DNA of 64,000 bases from an uncultured Clostridia bacterium (GTDB lineage Bacteria; Bacillota; Clostridia; Saccharofermentanales; Saccharofermentanaceae), in contig CAMYXF010000003.1 in NCBI GenBank assembly GCA_947303185.1, positions 185,979 through 249,978 of the forward strand, in the 5' to 3' direction. The position numbers were made by a program, and so were the translations under genes. This document shows, in pieces, positions 50,732 through 60,387 of the stretch; the first letter of the stretch is position 1, and each line of letters starts with the position of its first letter. The notes below the pieces were generated by a model, which was given only the letters and a program-made list of their open reading frames with translations, was not told where the DNA came from and did not search any database.

Positions 50732-50744
50732 AGTCTATTTGGGA

Positions 50745-51770
50745 TTAAATCTTCATCGGAAAAACAACACTCTTGGCACTCCGCCCTTCAGCCAATGCAA
50801 CTGAAGATTTGGCAAGAGTCTTGCAGAAAGAATCGATGTCGCACCCGGCATTAACAACGCCAAAATCATTTGGATAATTACCGTTGTTAAAGCATGCCAC
50901 CAGAAGATCTTCCGGCACTGATACTCCCCTCTTGCGAAGAAGAAGCATGAGCCTGTTAGCGATCATGCCGTTCTGGCAGATGACGGAATCACAACCGAAG
51001 AGATTGTTATCGATGAATGATGCAAACTTTTTATCGTCACCTGATATGATCTCTTTCTCTTCTTTATAAGTCATAAGAAAACATCTTGATTCATCGTAAT
51101 CAGCATCTGCATCAAGGAGCGCGTCGATATATCCTTTATATCTGTCACGGCCTGATGAATCGTCGATCCTGAATATGCATGCAGTCTTCTTTCTGCCTGA
51201 TTCAAGAACGTGTTTTGTAAGTTCTCTTCCGCCTTCGTAATTATCGGAAGCAACATGTATTTTTCCCAAAGAAGAATTCAGATAGATAACGGGTATTCCG
51301 GTATCTTCAATTTCTTCAATAAGCCGCAAATTCGGATCGGGGACCAGATCTTTTGCAGGTTCGATTATGAGTGCTGCGGGGCGCTCTTTAATAACGCATG
51401 AAAGTATCTTCGATTCTTCAGATACACTTCCGCAGCCCGAAAAAGATCTGAGTTCGTATTTGGAATTTGAAAGCTGTTCTTTAAGACCTGAAATAAGCGC
51501 TGGGCTCTGGTATCTGTCGCAGTCTTCAGTCATGAAGAAAACTGTTCTGTTATTAAAAGAATCATCTGCAATATATGAACCTGCACCGCGACGCTTTACG
51601 ATAAGTCCTTTTTGGAGAAGAACGTCGAGGGCTGCACGGATCGTCTGTCTGCTGCACGAAAATTCAGAGCAAAGATCCTGCTCAGAAGGAAGTCTTGTCC
51701 TCCCCTCCGATCTCATCTTCTTGAGTTCCAGCTCAAGCTTATTAACTATGACTTTGTATTTCTCAGCCAT
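50745..51770 (-). CDS. AraR-like transcriptional repressor (GntR HTH + LacI-type sugar domain)
   Basis: A 341-residue regulator. Residues 1-70 form a GntR winged helix (RLPSEQDLCSEFSCSRQTIRAALD, GAGSYIAD); residues about 75-341 are a LacI/periplasmic-binding-protein-like domain (PVIYLNSSLGKIHVASDNYEGGRELTKHVLESG shortened: VASDNYEGG). This combination defines AraR, which represses arabinose genes until L-arabinose binds. It lies convergent to the sensor operon and divergent from the transport operon, which it probably represses. Landmarks fit well but the ligand is inferred from context. GAGGGG precedes the ATG. Confidence 0.88.
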   Translation of the reverse strand: MAEKYKVIVNKLELELKKMRSEGRTRLPSEQDLCSEFSCSRQTIRAALDVLLQKGLIVKRRGAGSYIADDSFNNRTVFFMTEDCDRYQSPALISGLKEQLSNSKYELRSFSGCGSVSEESKILSCVIKERPAALIIEPAKDLVPDPNLRLIEEIEDTGIPVIYLNSSLGKIHVASDNYEGGRELTKHVLESGRKKTACIFRIDDSSGRDRYKGYIDALLDADADYDESRCFLMTYKEEKEIISGDDKKFASFIDNNLFGCDSVICQNGMIANRLMLLLRKRGVSVPEDLLVACFNNGNYPNDFGVVNAGCDIDSFCKTLAKSSVALAEGRSAKSVVFPMKI

Positions 51771-52225
51771 GGTTAAAAGACCCCTCTTTTATACTTGGCA
51801 AAATTATACAGTCCGCCCTATGTGCGGCGTAACGCTAAATTTTTGAGGTGTGGTTTTTTCGAGGCGAAAAAGTGGAGTATTTTATCCTGTTCTCAAAACG
51901 GAATTATATGATTTCGGAATAAGAAAATTGCAGTTGTTCAGAATGACAATTTGAATTTGTGCAGGTGCCTTAATCACCCTTCGTAGAATATCCGACAACC
52001 ATGCTAAAGATTTTCGACATGGGCATACAAAATCAATATAAGTTGATTCGACTTGTCTGTTTTCATCACGAAAATTTCAAATCTGTATTTATGCAGATTT
52101 ACCATTCTCAATACGGCATACGAGATTCGTTGCGGCTTATTGCCGATGGGTGTTTATTTGGGGCAGAGTACATCGGACCAGTAAGCGGTCCGGGGAAAAA
52201 CCTCAAAATGAAAAGGAGAATCATT
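51771..52225. promoter_or_regulatory. Divergent control region of the AraR-like gene and sugar operon
   Basis: A 455-base gap. It holds a minus-strand TATAAT for the regulator (about 51807-51812), an operator-like inverted repeat AAATCTG-N8-CAGATTT (52079-52100), and a hairpin CGGACC-loop-GGTCCG (52174-52192) in the probable leader of the binding-protein gene. A run of codons in frame with the binding protein reaches back to 52001 but has no ribosome binding site and looks accidental. I could not fix the plus-strand promoter. Confidence 0.55.
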
Positions 52226-53257
52226 ATGAAGAAATTTGTAAAGATGTTAGTTTCTTCCGCAGTCATCGGTGCTATGGCATTCGGTATGTGCGCTTGCACA
52301 CAGACAACACCTACAGCAGCTCCTACAGCAGCTCCTACTGACGGAACAACAGCAGCAACTGAGGCACCTACCGATGCACCTGCAGCAGACGGACTTATCA
52401 AGGTTGGTATCATCAACAACGATCCTAACGAGTCCGGTTACCGTACAGCTAACGACAGAGACATGAAGGAAACATTTACAGAAGAGAACGGCTATGAGGC
52501 TTCTTTCTTCTACAGCCTTAAGAACGAAGATCAGATCGCAGCAGCTCAGAAGTTCATCCAGGACGAAGTAGATTATCTCTTGATCTCAGCAGCTGGTACA
52601 TCAGGTTGGGACGGAGTTCTTGAGCAGGCACAGAAGGCAGGCATCAAGGTTATCCTCTTCGACAGAACAATCGACGCAGACGAGAGCCTCTATGAAGCTT
52701 CCATCGTTTCCGACATGGCTAAGGAAGGTCAGCAGGCAGTTGACTGGCTCGCTTCACAGAATCTTTCTGAATACAAGATCGTTCACATCCAGGGCGTTAT
52801 GGGTTCATCCGCTCAGATCGGCCGTTCAGGCGCTCTCGACGATAAGGTAGCTGCAGAGGCTAACTGGAGCATCGTTACACAGCAGACAGCAGAGTGGTCA
52901 GAAGAGACAGCTCAGCAGATCGTTCAGGCAGTCATCGACTCAGGCGAGACATTCAACGTTATCTATGCAGAGAACGACAACATGGCTAAGGGTGCTGTTG
53001 CAGCTCTCGACAAGGCTAACATCTCTCACGGCGTAGGCAAGGACGTTATCGTTATCGGTTTCGACTGCAACACATGGGCACTTGAAGAGCTCCTCGCAGG
53101 CAACTGGAACTATGATGGTCAGTGCAATCCTTTCCAGGCTGCTTACATCGACAACATCATCAAGAATGGTGTTACAGAGAAGGTAGTCATCATGGACGAG
53201 AAGGGCTTCGACGCTACAACAATCACAGCAGATGACGTTGCTAACTACGGTATCTGA
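52226..53257 (+). CDS. ABC sugar transporter substrate-binding lipoprotein (YtfQ-like)
   Basis: A 343-residue lipoprotein. Signal peptide and lipobox MCAC (Cys near residue 21), a Thr/Ala/Pro-rich linker (about 22-50), then a type I binding-protein fold: VGIINNDPNESGYRTAND, DYLLISAAGTSGWD, VILFDRTID, VIYAENDNMAKGAV and VIVIGFDCN. It delivers sugar to the permease pair encoded downstream. The ATG at 52226 has AAAAGGAG eight bases before. It is followed by a large hairpin, which would make its message more abundant than the rest of the operon. Confidence 0.93.
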   Translation: MKKFVKMLVSSAVIGAMAFGMCACTQTTPTAAPTAAPTDGTTAATEAPTDAPAADGLIKVGIINNDPNESGYRTANDRDMKETFTEENGYEASFFYSLKNEDQIAAAQKFIQDEVDYLLISAAGTSGWDGVLEQAQKAGIKVILFDRTIDADESLYEASIVSDMAKEGQQAVDWLASQNLSEYKIVHIQGVMGSSAQIGRSGALDDKVAAEANWSIVTQQTAEWSEETAQQIVQAVIDSGETFNVIYAENDNMAKGAVAALDKANISHGVGKDVIVIGFDCNTWALEELLAGNWNYDGQCNPFQAAYIDNIIKNGVTEKVVIMDEKGFDATTITADDVANYGI

Positions 53258-53300
53258 TACTAACTCTCTTTAAACAGAGTATTTAGCTAACCACGAAAGT

Positions 53301-53340
53301 TGTGCGATGCGATGCGTCTCATCGCATCGCACATTCTTTC
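53301..53340 (+). terminator. Large hairpin between binding-protein and ATPase genes
   Basis: TGTGCGATGCGATG (53301-53314), loop CGTCT, then a perfect 14-base complement (53320-53333) and TTCTTTCTTT. It looks like a partial terminator or 3' stabilising structure inside the operon. Confidence 0.88.
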
Positions 53341-53361
53341 TTTAAACAGGAGGAGAAGAAA

Positions 53362-54882
53362 ATGGAAGCAGGCGCAATTTTGGAAATGCGCGGGATATGT
53401 AAATATTTCCCGGGTGTACGCGCTCTTGAGAAGGTTGATTTCACATTAAGAGAAGGTGAAATCCACGCTCTGATGGGCGAGAACGGTGCTGGAAAATCAA
53501 CACTCATTAAAGTGTTGACCGGCGTATATCCAAAAGATGCGGGTTATGTCACCCTTTCAGGCGTTCCCGTGCATATCAAGTCGCCACAGGATGCACAGAA
53601 TATAGGAATCGCTACGGTTTATCAGGAGATCACACTCTGTCCTAACCTTACGGTTGCCGAGAACATGTACATCGGACGTACAAGAGGACCTTTCACAAAC
53701 TGGAGAAAGATCAACGCAGATGCAGACCATCTTCTTGATGAACTCGGTATTCCCGCAAGGGCAAAAGACCAGCTTGGAAACTGCTCGATTGCAGTCCAGC
53801 AGATGGTAGCCATCGCACGTGCGGTAGACATGGACTGTAAGGTTCTTATCTTAGATGAGCCTACATCCTCACTTGACGAACAGGAAGTTCAGAAGCTCTT
53901 TAAGCTGATGCGTGACCTTAAGAGCAAAGGCGTCGGCATTATCTTCGTTACACACTTCCTTGAACAGGTATATGAAGTATGCGACCGCATTACCGTTCTC
54001 CGTGACGGAATGCTCGTCGGTGAATACATTATCGAAGACCTTCCCAGAGTACAGCTCGTATCAAAGATGCTCGGTAAGGATTTCGATGACATGGCCGAGA
54101 TCAAGAGTGACTCGGATGCTGAAAAAGTGGATTATAACGGTACCCCCGTTTACCAGGCAATTAACCTTACCGGAACGACCGGCATAAAGCCGTTCAACTT
54201 CGAGATCCACAAAGGCGAAGTTAACGGCTTTACCGGCCTTCTGGGTTCCGGCAGATCCGAGAGCGTCCGTGCGATCTTCGGTGCGGACAGAGTAGCCGGA
54301 GGTAAGGTAATGATCAACGGCAAGCCCGTTACCATCAGAAAGCCTCTCGATGCAATGAAACACGGCATCAGTTACCTTCCTGAAGACAGAAAGAGAGACG
54401 GTATCGTCGGTGACCTTTCAGTAAGAGATAACATCATCCTGGCGCTGCAGGTAATGAAGGGATTCTTCAAGCCTTTCTCACGTGCACAGGCTGAGAAGTT
54501 TGCAGACGAATATATAGAACTCCTGAACATCAAGACGGCTTCACAGGACACTCCTATCAAGTCGCTTTCGGGCGGTAACCAGCAGAAGGTAATCCTTGCA
54601 AGATGGCTTCTTGCAAACCCCCAGTACCTGATTCTCGATGAGCCTACAAGAGGTATCGACGTAGGAACAAAAGTCGAGATCCAAAAGCTCGTATTAAAGC
54701 TTGCATCAGAAGGAAAGAGCGTAACGTTCATTTCTTCAGAGATCGACGAGATGATCCGTACATGTTCGCGTCTTGTAGTCTTGCGTGACGGCAAGGTCGT
54801 AGGCGAACTTAAGGGCGACGATCTCAACCAGAATAAGATCATGGCAACGATTGCCGGAGGTGAATCCAATGACATCCAGTAA
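53362..54882 (+). CDS. Sugar ABC transporter ATPase (double ABC, YtfR/RbsA-like)
   Basis: A 506-residue cytoplasmic ATPase with two ABC domains, as in RbsA, MglA and YtfR. Domain 1: Walker A GENGAGKST, Walker B LILDEPTSSLD. Domain 2 has the family's altered Walker A (GLLGSGRSE) and LSGGNQQKV, LILDEPTRGIDVG, so hydrolysis probably rests on domain 1. I chose ATG 53362, eight bases after AGGAGG. Its end overlaps the first permease start by 14 bases. Confidence 0.95.
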   Translation: MEAGAILEMRGICKYFPGVRALEKVDFTLREGEIHALMGENGAGKSTLIKVLTGVYPKDAGYVTLSGVPVHIKSPQDAQNIGIATVYQEITLCPNLTVAENMYIGRTRGPFTNWRKINADADHLLDELGIPARAKDQLGNCSIAVQQMVAIARAVDMDCKVLILDEPTSSLDEQEVQKLFKLMRDLKSKGVGIIFVTHFLEQVYEVCDRITVLRDGMLVGEYIIEDLPRVQLVSKMLGKDFDDMAEIKSDSDAEKVDYNGTPVYQAINLTGTTGIKPFNFEIHKGEVNGFTGLLGSGRSESVRAIFGADRVAGGKVMINGKPVTIRKPLDAMKHGISYLPEDRKRDGIVGDLSVRDNIILALQVMKGFFKPFSRAQAEKFADEYIELLNIKTASQDTPIKSLSGGNQQKVILARWLLANPQYLILDEPTRGIDVGTKVEIQKLVLKLASEGKSVTFISSEIDEMIRTCSRLVVLRDGKVVGELKGDDLNQNKIMATIAGGESNDIQ

Positions 54883-55975
54883 AATATCAGCAAGAGGTTT
54901 CTTCGGTAAGCTCGTAAGAAATCAGTTGTTTATCCCGCTTGTGGCTCTCCTGATTCTTGTAGCAATAAATCTATTTGCAGATCCCACTTTCTTTAAGATC
55001 TCGTTAGAGCCCAGCAGCACCGGTAATCTCATCCTGTCAGGCAACCTGATCAGTATCATCGACAACGCATCAGAGCTTGCCATTCTCGCTATCGGTATGA
55101 CACTCGTTACTTCCGCTTCAGGCGGTCAGGATATTTCCGTAGGTGCTACCATTGCCATCGCCGGATCAATGATCTTAAGATTCGTAAAAATGGTTTCTCC
55201 CGATATCAGCGGCGGAAAGTTTGCAGCGATCATCATCTTATCTTTCCTTGCGTGCGTAATCGTATCTGCGTTGTTCGGTGCATTTAACGGAGCACTGGTA
55301 GCGTTCTTTAAGATACAGCCGATGGTTGCGACCCTGATCCTCTTTACTGCAGGACGTTCTATCGCAGCATGGATCAACAACAACGACAACATCTCCATCA
55401 ATGACACAAGATTCGGTTACTTCGGTAACTTCATTCCTGGAATCCCCGTTCCGACTCCGGTATTCATCACAGCTATCTGTCTTATAGTTATTGCTCTTGT
55501 CCTGAAGTTTACAAACCTCAGACTCTATGCACAGTCCGTAGGTATCAACGCTTCATCTTCAAGACTCAATGGTATCAACCCTAAGCTTATCAAGCTCCTT
55601 ACTTTCATTATCCTCGGTATATGCGTTGCCGTATGCGGATTCATTAAGGTATCACGTACTTCTTCGATCACCTACTCCGTTATCGCAAACAACATCGAAA
55701 TGGATGCGATCCTCGCAGTAGCATTGGGCGGCAACAACTTAGGCGGCGGTAAGTTTAATCTTACGGCATCAGTAATCGGCGCTTATGTTATCCAGTTCCT
55801 TACAACCACGCTTTTCAAGTTCAAGGTAAGTTCAAGCGAGATCTCTGCTTACAAAGCAGTCGTAGTCATCATCCTGATCTTCATCTCTGCTCCTGTTATC
55901 CGCAATTGGATCGCAGACGTGAGGAACAAGAACCTTGCTTCCAGAAAGTCGAAAATCGGAAAGGAGGCAAACTGA
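54869..55975 (+). CDS. Sugar ABC transporter permease 1 (YtfT-like)
   Basis: A 368-residue BPD_transp_2 family permease with about nine or ten membrane helices. The ATPase contact region is around ASRLNGINPKLIKLL, and LAIGMTLVTSASGGQDISVGATIAIAG (landmark GGQDISVG) is typical of RbsC/YtfT permeases. ATG 54869 follows GGAGGTG by seven bases. The pairing of two different permeases with one ATPase mirrors the E. coli ytfQRT-yjfF system. Confidence 0.93.
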   Translation: MTSSKISARGFFGKLVRNQLFIPLVALLILVAINLFADPTFFKISLEPSSTGNLILSGNLISIIDNASELAILAIGMTLVTSASGGQDISVGATIAIAGSMILRFVKMVSPDISGGKFAAIIILSFLACVIVSALFGAFNGALVAFFKIQPMVATLILFTAGRSIAAWINNNDNISINDTRFGYFGNFIPGIPVPTPVFITAICLIVIALVLKFTNLRLYAQSVGINASSSRLNGINPKLIKLLTFIILGICVAVCGFIKVSRTSSITYSVIANNIEMDAILAVALGGNNLGGGKFNLTASVIGAYVIQFLTTTLFKFKVSSSEISAYKAVVVIILIFISAPVIRNWIADVRNKNLASRKSKIGKEAN

Positions 55976-55976
55976 T

Positions 55977-57065
55977 ATGTCAGTTAACTCTAACGCCTTG
56001 GGAGAGAACAAACTTAAGAAACGTTCTTCCTTAACAGATTCGAATCTCCTTCTTATCATTACCATCGCAGTATTCTTCACAATGTATGCCTGCGCGGTTG
56101 TCTTCCTCAAGCAGGGATTTTTGAAGCCCCAGATGTTCTTCAATATTCTTAACGAGAATGCATCGCTCCTCGTACTGTCATGCGGCATGACACTCGTCAT
56201 GATCACCGGCGGAATCGATATCTCTGTAGGTCAGGTAACATCACTCGTATGTATGACATGCGCCGTTTATCTCCAGAAAGTAAATGACGGCCTGATCGTC
56301 GGCAATGTATTTACTTCGATGTGCATCGCCCTGGCTATCGGCCTTGCCTTCGGTATCGTACAGGGATTCCTCGTAGCTTATCTCGAATTCCAGCCGTTCA
56401 TAGTCACATTGGCAGGATTGTTCTTTGCAAAAGGTATGACCACCATAGTAAGCAGCGACAGAATCGCCGTAACTTACGAACCCTTCGTCAAATTGTGCAG
56501 AACCGAAGTCACCATTCCTTTCCTCGGTTCCGTAAACAAAAAAGGCATATATATTCCAGCTTATGTTGAAGTAGGCGTAGTCGTTGCACTTGCAGTAGTT
56601 ATCCTTCTCTTCTGTTTCCTCAAATGGACAAAGCTCGGACGTAATTTCTACGCAGTCGGCGGTAACAACCAGAGCGCAAACATGCTCGGTATCAACGTTA
56701 AGCTCACAAAGTTCCTGGCACACGTTCTCTGCGGTCTCTGTGCAGGCATCGGCGGATATCTCTTCTTCCTCCACGCGTGCTCAGGCTCTCCCCTGCACGC
56801 ACAGGGCGCCGAGATGAACGCTATCGCTTCTTCGATCATCGGCGGAACGCTCCTTTCAGGCGGTGTCGGAAACATTGTAGGAACGCTTTTCGGAGTTCTC
56901 TCGCTCTCAACAATTAAGAACATCGTAACTTCCCTGGGTCTTGATGAGGCCTGGTGGACAAATATCACCGTCGGTGCAATGCTTTGCGTCTTCCTTATTA
57001 TCCAGAGTGTTATACTTTACGTTAGAACAACACTGCGCAAAACAAAAAGTAAGCGCACAAATTAA
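55977..57065 (+). CDS. Sugar ABC transporter permease 2 (YjfF-like)
   Basis: A 362-residue second BPD_transp_2 permease: TLVMITGGIDISVG, GLAFGIVQGFLVAYLEFQPFIVTLAG and GNNQSANMLGINVKLTKFLAH are landmarks; about ten membrane helices. ATG 55977 lies one base after the previous stop, with AAAGGAGG before it. It would form a heterodimer with permease 1. Confidence 0.93.
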   Translation: MSVNSNALGENKLKKRSSLTDSNLLLIITIAVFFTMYACAVVFLKQGFLKPQMFFNILNENASLLVLSCGMTLVMITGGIDISVGQVTSLVCMTCAVYLQKVNDGLIVGNVFTSMCIALAIGLAFGIVQGFLVAYLEFQPFIVTLAGLFFAKGMTTIVSSDRIAVTYEPFVKLCRTEVTIPFLGSVNKKGIYIPAYVEVGVVVALAVVILLFCFLKWTKLGRNFYAVGGNNQSANMLGINVKLTKFLAHVLCGLCAGIGGYLFFLHACSGSPLHAQGAEMNAIASSIIGGTLLSGGVGNIVGTLFGVLSLSTIKNIVTSLGLDEAWWTNITVGAMLCVFLIIQSVILYVRTTLRKTKSKRTN

Positions 57066-57077
57066 GGAGGCCACAAA

Positions 57078-58631
57078 GTGGATCTTAAGACAACAGCATT
57101 GGGAATCGAACTCGGTTCCACACGTATCAAGGCAGTCCTGATCGACAAGGATCATCTGCCCATCGCACAAGGTGATTTCGAATGGGAAAACCAATTCGAA
57201 AACGGCATCTGGACATATTCGTCCGACATGATCCACAACGGCATCCAGGCCTGCTATAAGGCACTCAAGGCTGACGTTCAGGCAAAGTTCGGCGTAACTT
57301 TAACAGAGGTCGGCGGTATCGGAATCTCGGCCATGATGCACGGCTACCTTCCTTTCGACAAGGACGGCAAGCAGCTCGCTGAATTCCGCACATGGCGTAA
57401 CACAATCACCGGCGAAGCAGCTGAGAAGCTCACCGAAGTACTCGGATTCAACATTCCCCAGCGCTGGAGCATTGCCCACTACTATCAGGCAATCCTCAAC
57501 AACGAGTCACACGTCGGCGACATCGATTATCTGACAACACTTGCAGGCTACATTCACTGGCGCCTTACAGGCCTTAAGGTCATGGGCGTAGGCGAAGCAT
57601 CCGGCATGTTCCCCATCGACAGCTCTACGAACGACTACGATCAGGAGATGGTTGCCAAGTTCAACGAGCTTACAGGCAAGGATCTTTTATCCATCCTTCC
57701 TAAGGTCCTCGTTGCAGGCGAGAACGCAGGCACGCTTACAGAAGAAGGTGCTAAATTCTTGGATCCCGACGGCGACCTCAAGGCAGGCATCCCGATTGCA
57801 CCCTGCGAAGGCGATGCCGGCACAGGTATGGTTGCTACAAATTCCGTGCGCGTTTACACAGGTAACGTAAGTGCAGGCACATCCGACTTCGCTATGGTAG
57901 TCGTAGATCATGATCTCGGCGTACACAGAGAGATCGACATGGTTACAACACCTGCAGGCGCACCCGTTGCAATGGTTCACTGCAACAACTGCACATCTGA
58001 CATCAACGCTTGGGTAAATCTTTTCGATGAGTTCGCAAAGTTATTCGGCGTCGATATCTCCAAGAACGACCTCTACACAAAGCTTTTCCAGGTTGCCTTA
58101 AAGGGCGATTCCGACTGCGGCGGACTTTTGTCCTACAACTACTTCTCAGGTGAAGGCGTTACGGACTTAGATGAAGGCCGTCCGCTCTTTGCAAGAACCC
58201 CCGACTGCTCATTTACTCTTGCAAACTTCATGAGAACACACCTCCTTTCCGCTCTTGCTACACTCAAGATCGGCATGGACATCCTTCAGGACACTGAGAA
58301 CGTAAGAATCGACAAGCTCTATGGCCACGGCGGTTTCTTCAAGACTCCCGAAGTTGGCCAGAAGATGCTCAGCGCAGCCGTTGCAGCTCCTGTATCCGTT
58401 ATGGAGACAGCAGGCGAAGGCGGACCTTACGGTATGGCTCTCCTCGTTTCCTACATGATCCAGAAAGAAGACGGCGAATCACTTCCCGACTTCCTGGACA
58501 ACAAGGTTTTCGCAGGTGCCAAGAGCGTAAGCGTTATGGCTGACGATTCAGACGTTAAGGGATTTGCAGACTTCCTCGCAAAATATAAGACTGCTCTCCC
58601 GATGGAAAGAAAGGCTACGGAGGTGCTCTGA
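57078..58631 (+). CDS. FGGY-family carbohydrate kinase, probable L-ribulokinase
   Basis: A 517-residue FGGY kinase with two actin-like domains. The phosphate loop is [15 protein letters not shown] (residues 9-23); a hinge Gly-rich segment is [14 protein letters not shown], and the C-terminal [16 protein letters not shown] and [11 protein letters not shown] bind ATP. Coupling by TGATG to the epimerase gene argues that it phosphorylates L-ribulose to L-ribulose 5-phosphate, though its sequence is also close to xylulokinase-like members. It starts at GTG 57078 after AAGGAGG. No arabinose isomerase gene is present in the window. Confidence 0.88.
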   Translation: MDLKTTALGIELGSTRIKAVLIDKDHLPIAQGDFEWENQFENGIWTYSSDMIHNGIQACYKALKADVQAKFGVTLTEVGGIGISAMMHGYLPFDKDGKQLAEFRTWRNTITGEAAEKLTEVLGFNIPQRWSIAHYYQAILNNESHVGDIDYLTTLAGYIHWRLTGLKVMGVGEASGMFPIDSSTNDYDQEMVAKFNELTGKDLLSILPKVLVAGENAGTLTEEGAKFLDPDGDLKAGIPIAPCEGDAGTGMVATNSVRVYTGNVSAGTSDFAMVVVDHDLGVHREIDMVTTPAGAPVAMVHCNNCTSDINAWVNLFDEFAKLFGVDISKNDLYTKLFQVALKGDSDCGGLLSYNYFSGEGVTDLDEGRPLFARTPDCSFTLANFMRTHLLSALATLKIGMDILQDTENVRIDKLYGHGGFFKTPEVGQKMLSAAVAAPVSVMETAGEGGPYGMALLVSYMIQKEDGESLPDFLDNKVFAGAKSVSVMADDSDVKGFADFLAKYKTALPMERKATEVL

Positions 58632-59320
58632 TGTTAGAAGAACTTAAAGCAAAAGTTTTGGAGGCTAACCTCCTTCTCCCCAAGTACGGTCTCGTTACAT
58701 TCACATGGGGTAATGTATCAGGCATCGACCGTGAATCCGGTCTCGTCGTAATCAAGCCCTCAGGCGTCGAGTATGGCGTCATGAAGGCAGAAGACATGGT
58801 TGTAGTAGATCTCGACGGCAAGGTCGTAGAGGGCAAATGGAAGCCTTCTTCAGACACACCTACACACGTTGTTCTTTATAAGGCATTCCCTAACATCGGC
58901 GGCGTCGTCCACACACACTCACGCTGGGCAGTTACATTCGCTCAGGCAGGCATGGCAATCCCCGCAATGGGCACGACACAGGGCGACTACTTCTACGGTG
59001 ATATCCCCTGCACACGTCCCATGACCGATGAGGAGATCAAGGGCGAATACGAGAAAGAAACAGGCAACGTTATCGTTGAGACATTCAAGGACAAAGATCC
59101 TGATGCCATCCCTGCAGTAAACGTATTCTCTCACGGACCTTTCACATGGGGCACCGATCCTTTCAACGCTGTACATAACGCTGTAGTTATGGAAGAAGTA
59201 GCATTCATGGATTACCACGCAATGACGCTCAATCCTTCTGCAGGCAGAATGCAGCAGACACTTCTCGATAAGCACTATCTCCGTAAGCATGGCGCAAATG
59301 CTTACTATGGCCAGGGCTGA
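58631..59320 (+). CDS. araD: L-ribulose-5-phosphate 4-epimerase
   Basis: A 229-residue class II aldolase-fold enzyme turning L-ribulose 5-phosphate into D-xylulose 5-phosphate. Zn2+ ligands H94 and H96 are in VVHTHSRW, with a third His in NVFSHGPF; D75 and SSDTPTH, GNVSG and KPSGVEY are typical of AraD. Its length (229) and C-terminal [17 protein letters not shown] match AraD rather than fuculose aldolase. It closes the pathway from pentose to the pentose phosphate pathway. The operon ends with a terminator. Confidence 0.95.
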   Translation: MLEELKAKVLEANLLLPKYGLVTFTWGNVSGIDRESGLVVIKPSGVEYGVMKAEDMVVVDLDGKVVEGKWKPSSDTPTHVVLYKAFPNIGGVVHTHSRWAVTFAQAGMAIPAMGTTQGDYFYGDIPCTRPMTDEEIKGEYEKETGNVIVETFKDKDPDAIPAVNVFSHGPFTWGTDPFNAVHNAVVMEEVAFMDYHAMTLNPSAGRMQQTLLDKHYLRKHGANAYYGQG

Positions 59321-59377
59321 TAAGCCCCTTAAATCTGACGCGAAACAATTTTATTGTTTGCTTCTTGTTCAACGTAA

Positions 59378-59416
59378 GGACCCGCTGTTTGATAACTGCA
59401 GCGGGTTCTTACTATT
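59378..59416 (+). terminator. Terminator of the sugar operon
   Basis: ACCCGCTG (59380-59387) pairs with CAGCGGGT (59399-59406), followed by TCTTACTATTTT. The T-run is broken. Confidence 0.75.
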
Positions 59417-59579
59417 TTGCCAGGCGGATATTCTCAACTTCATGCATCATGATGCTTTTGGTAGTATTTTATTTATTTTATCTTTATCCCGTTTTAGGCC
59501 TGAAATCAGTGGTTTAACGGCTGATTCCTTTGTCGGTATTTGTCAGGTTTTGTCGGTACTTTCCGATAAACACCGGCTA

Positions 59580-59585
59580 TATAAT
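59580..59585 (+). promoter_or_regulatory. -10 box of the second nuclease-like gene
   Basis: TATAAT six bases before the ATG at 59592, with no ribosome binding site: a leaderless candidate. Upstream are two TTGTCGGTA motifs (about 59528 and 59550) whose role is unclear. Confidence 0.5.
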
Positions 59586-59591
59586 CAGACC

Positions 59592-60368
59592 ATGCAGATA
59601 CTAGAACCTTACATTCCGAAAGAATACCTCGCCCTCAAAATTAATTATCTGAGGCAACAACTTGCTGCATTGCCTGAGGTAACGAAGACGAAAAGAGTAA
59701 TACGCGGAAAGAAACTCGATGTTTATATCGTAAATTCCCGTTTATATTATTCAGACAGTAAAATAGGAAAAGAACTACAACTGGATTATATAAAGCGTGA
59801 TCAACTGAAATGTGAGCTTATAAAACTTGAAAGCACTTGGAATTGTTATTTTAAAGGAACAGTTCCCGAAGATATCGAGCCGAGAAAGATCACGCGCCGG
59901 ATGTATAGAAGTGCTGACGATGCTGTAATACTTAACAGTGATTTTTTCGAGAGTCTGAAGCATGATGCAGACCCTAATTATCGTGAAACCAAAACCATGT
60001 TTTACAACGGAACATACTATCGTTCTGCTGCTGAAGTTGATATAGCCAGGTTCTACACAGAAAATGGAATTCCGTTCAAATACGAGCCGGAAATCTGGCT
60101 TAACGGACTTAAATACCCTGTCTATTCTGATTTTGTAATACTTATTAAAGAATTAGATCTATGCAAGTTCCATGAACACTTCGGAATGAAGAATTCTGCC
60201 AATTACAATCGAATAACTGCAACAAAATACAATAACTATTCCGGAGCTGGGCTCCTGCCTGAACTTGATGTTTTTTATACATACGAAGTTGATGGTGTGC
60301 CATTCGATCTGAGAACATTAAGGACCAAACTGAATTCTGTAATTTACGATTCGTTGTTTATCCCATAA
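59592..60368 (+). CDS. Uncharacterised PD-(D/E)xK nuclease-like protein, paralogue
   Basis: A 258-residue protein of unknown function, related throughout to the protein at 8573-9376. The C-terminal part (about 135-240) has SAAEVDIARFY (Glu), IPFKYEPEIW, YSDFVIL (Asp) and KFHEHFGM, the E...D...ExG-like order of a restriction-endonuclease fold. An N-terminal helical part (YLALKINYLRQQLAAL) and a charged middle precede it. I chose ATG 59592; codons upstream run out of araD and its terminator. AT-richer than neighbours. Directly after its stop lies a structured repeat. Confidence 0.6.
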   Translation: MQILEPYIPKEYLALKINYLRQQLAALPEVTKTKRVIRGKKLDVYIVNSRLYYSDSKIGKELQLDYIKRDQLKCELIKLESTWNCYFKGTVPEDIEPRKITRRMYRSADDAVILNSDFFESLKHDADPNYRETKTMFYNGTYYRSAAEVDIARFYTENGIPFKYEPEIWLNGLKYPVYSDFVILIKELDLCKFHEHFGMKNSANYNRITATKYNNYSGAGLLPELDVFYTYEVDGVPFDLRTLRTKLNSVIYDSLFIP

Positions 60369-60387
60369 CCCTTATTGCGTAATCAGG

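Noticed and set aside
52001..52225. 75-codon N-terminal extension of the binding protein
   Set aside because: The ATG at 52226 has a strong ribosome binding site and starts a standard lipoprotein signal; the extension has neither.
59289..59591. Upstream extension of the nuclease-like protein
   Set aside because: It begins inside araD and runs through the operon terminator.
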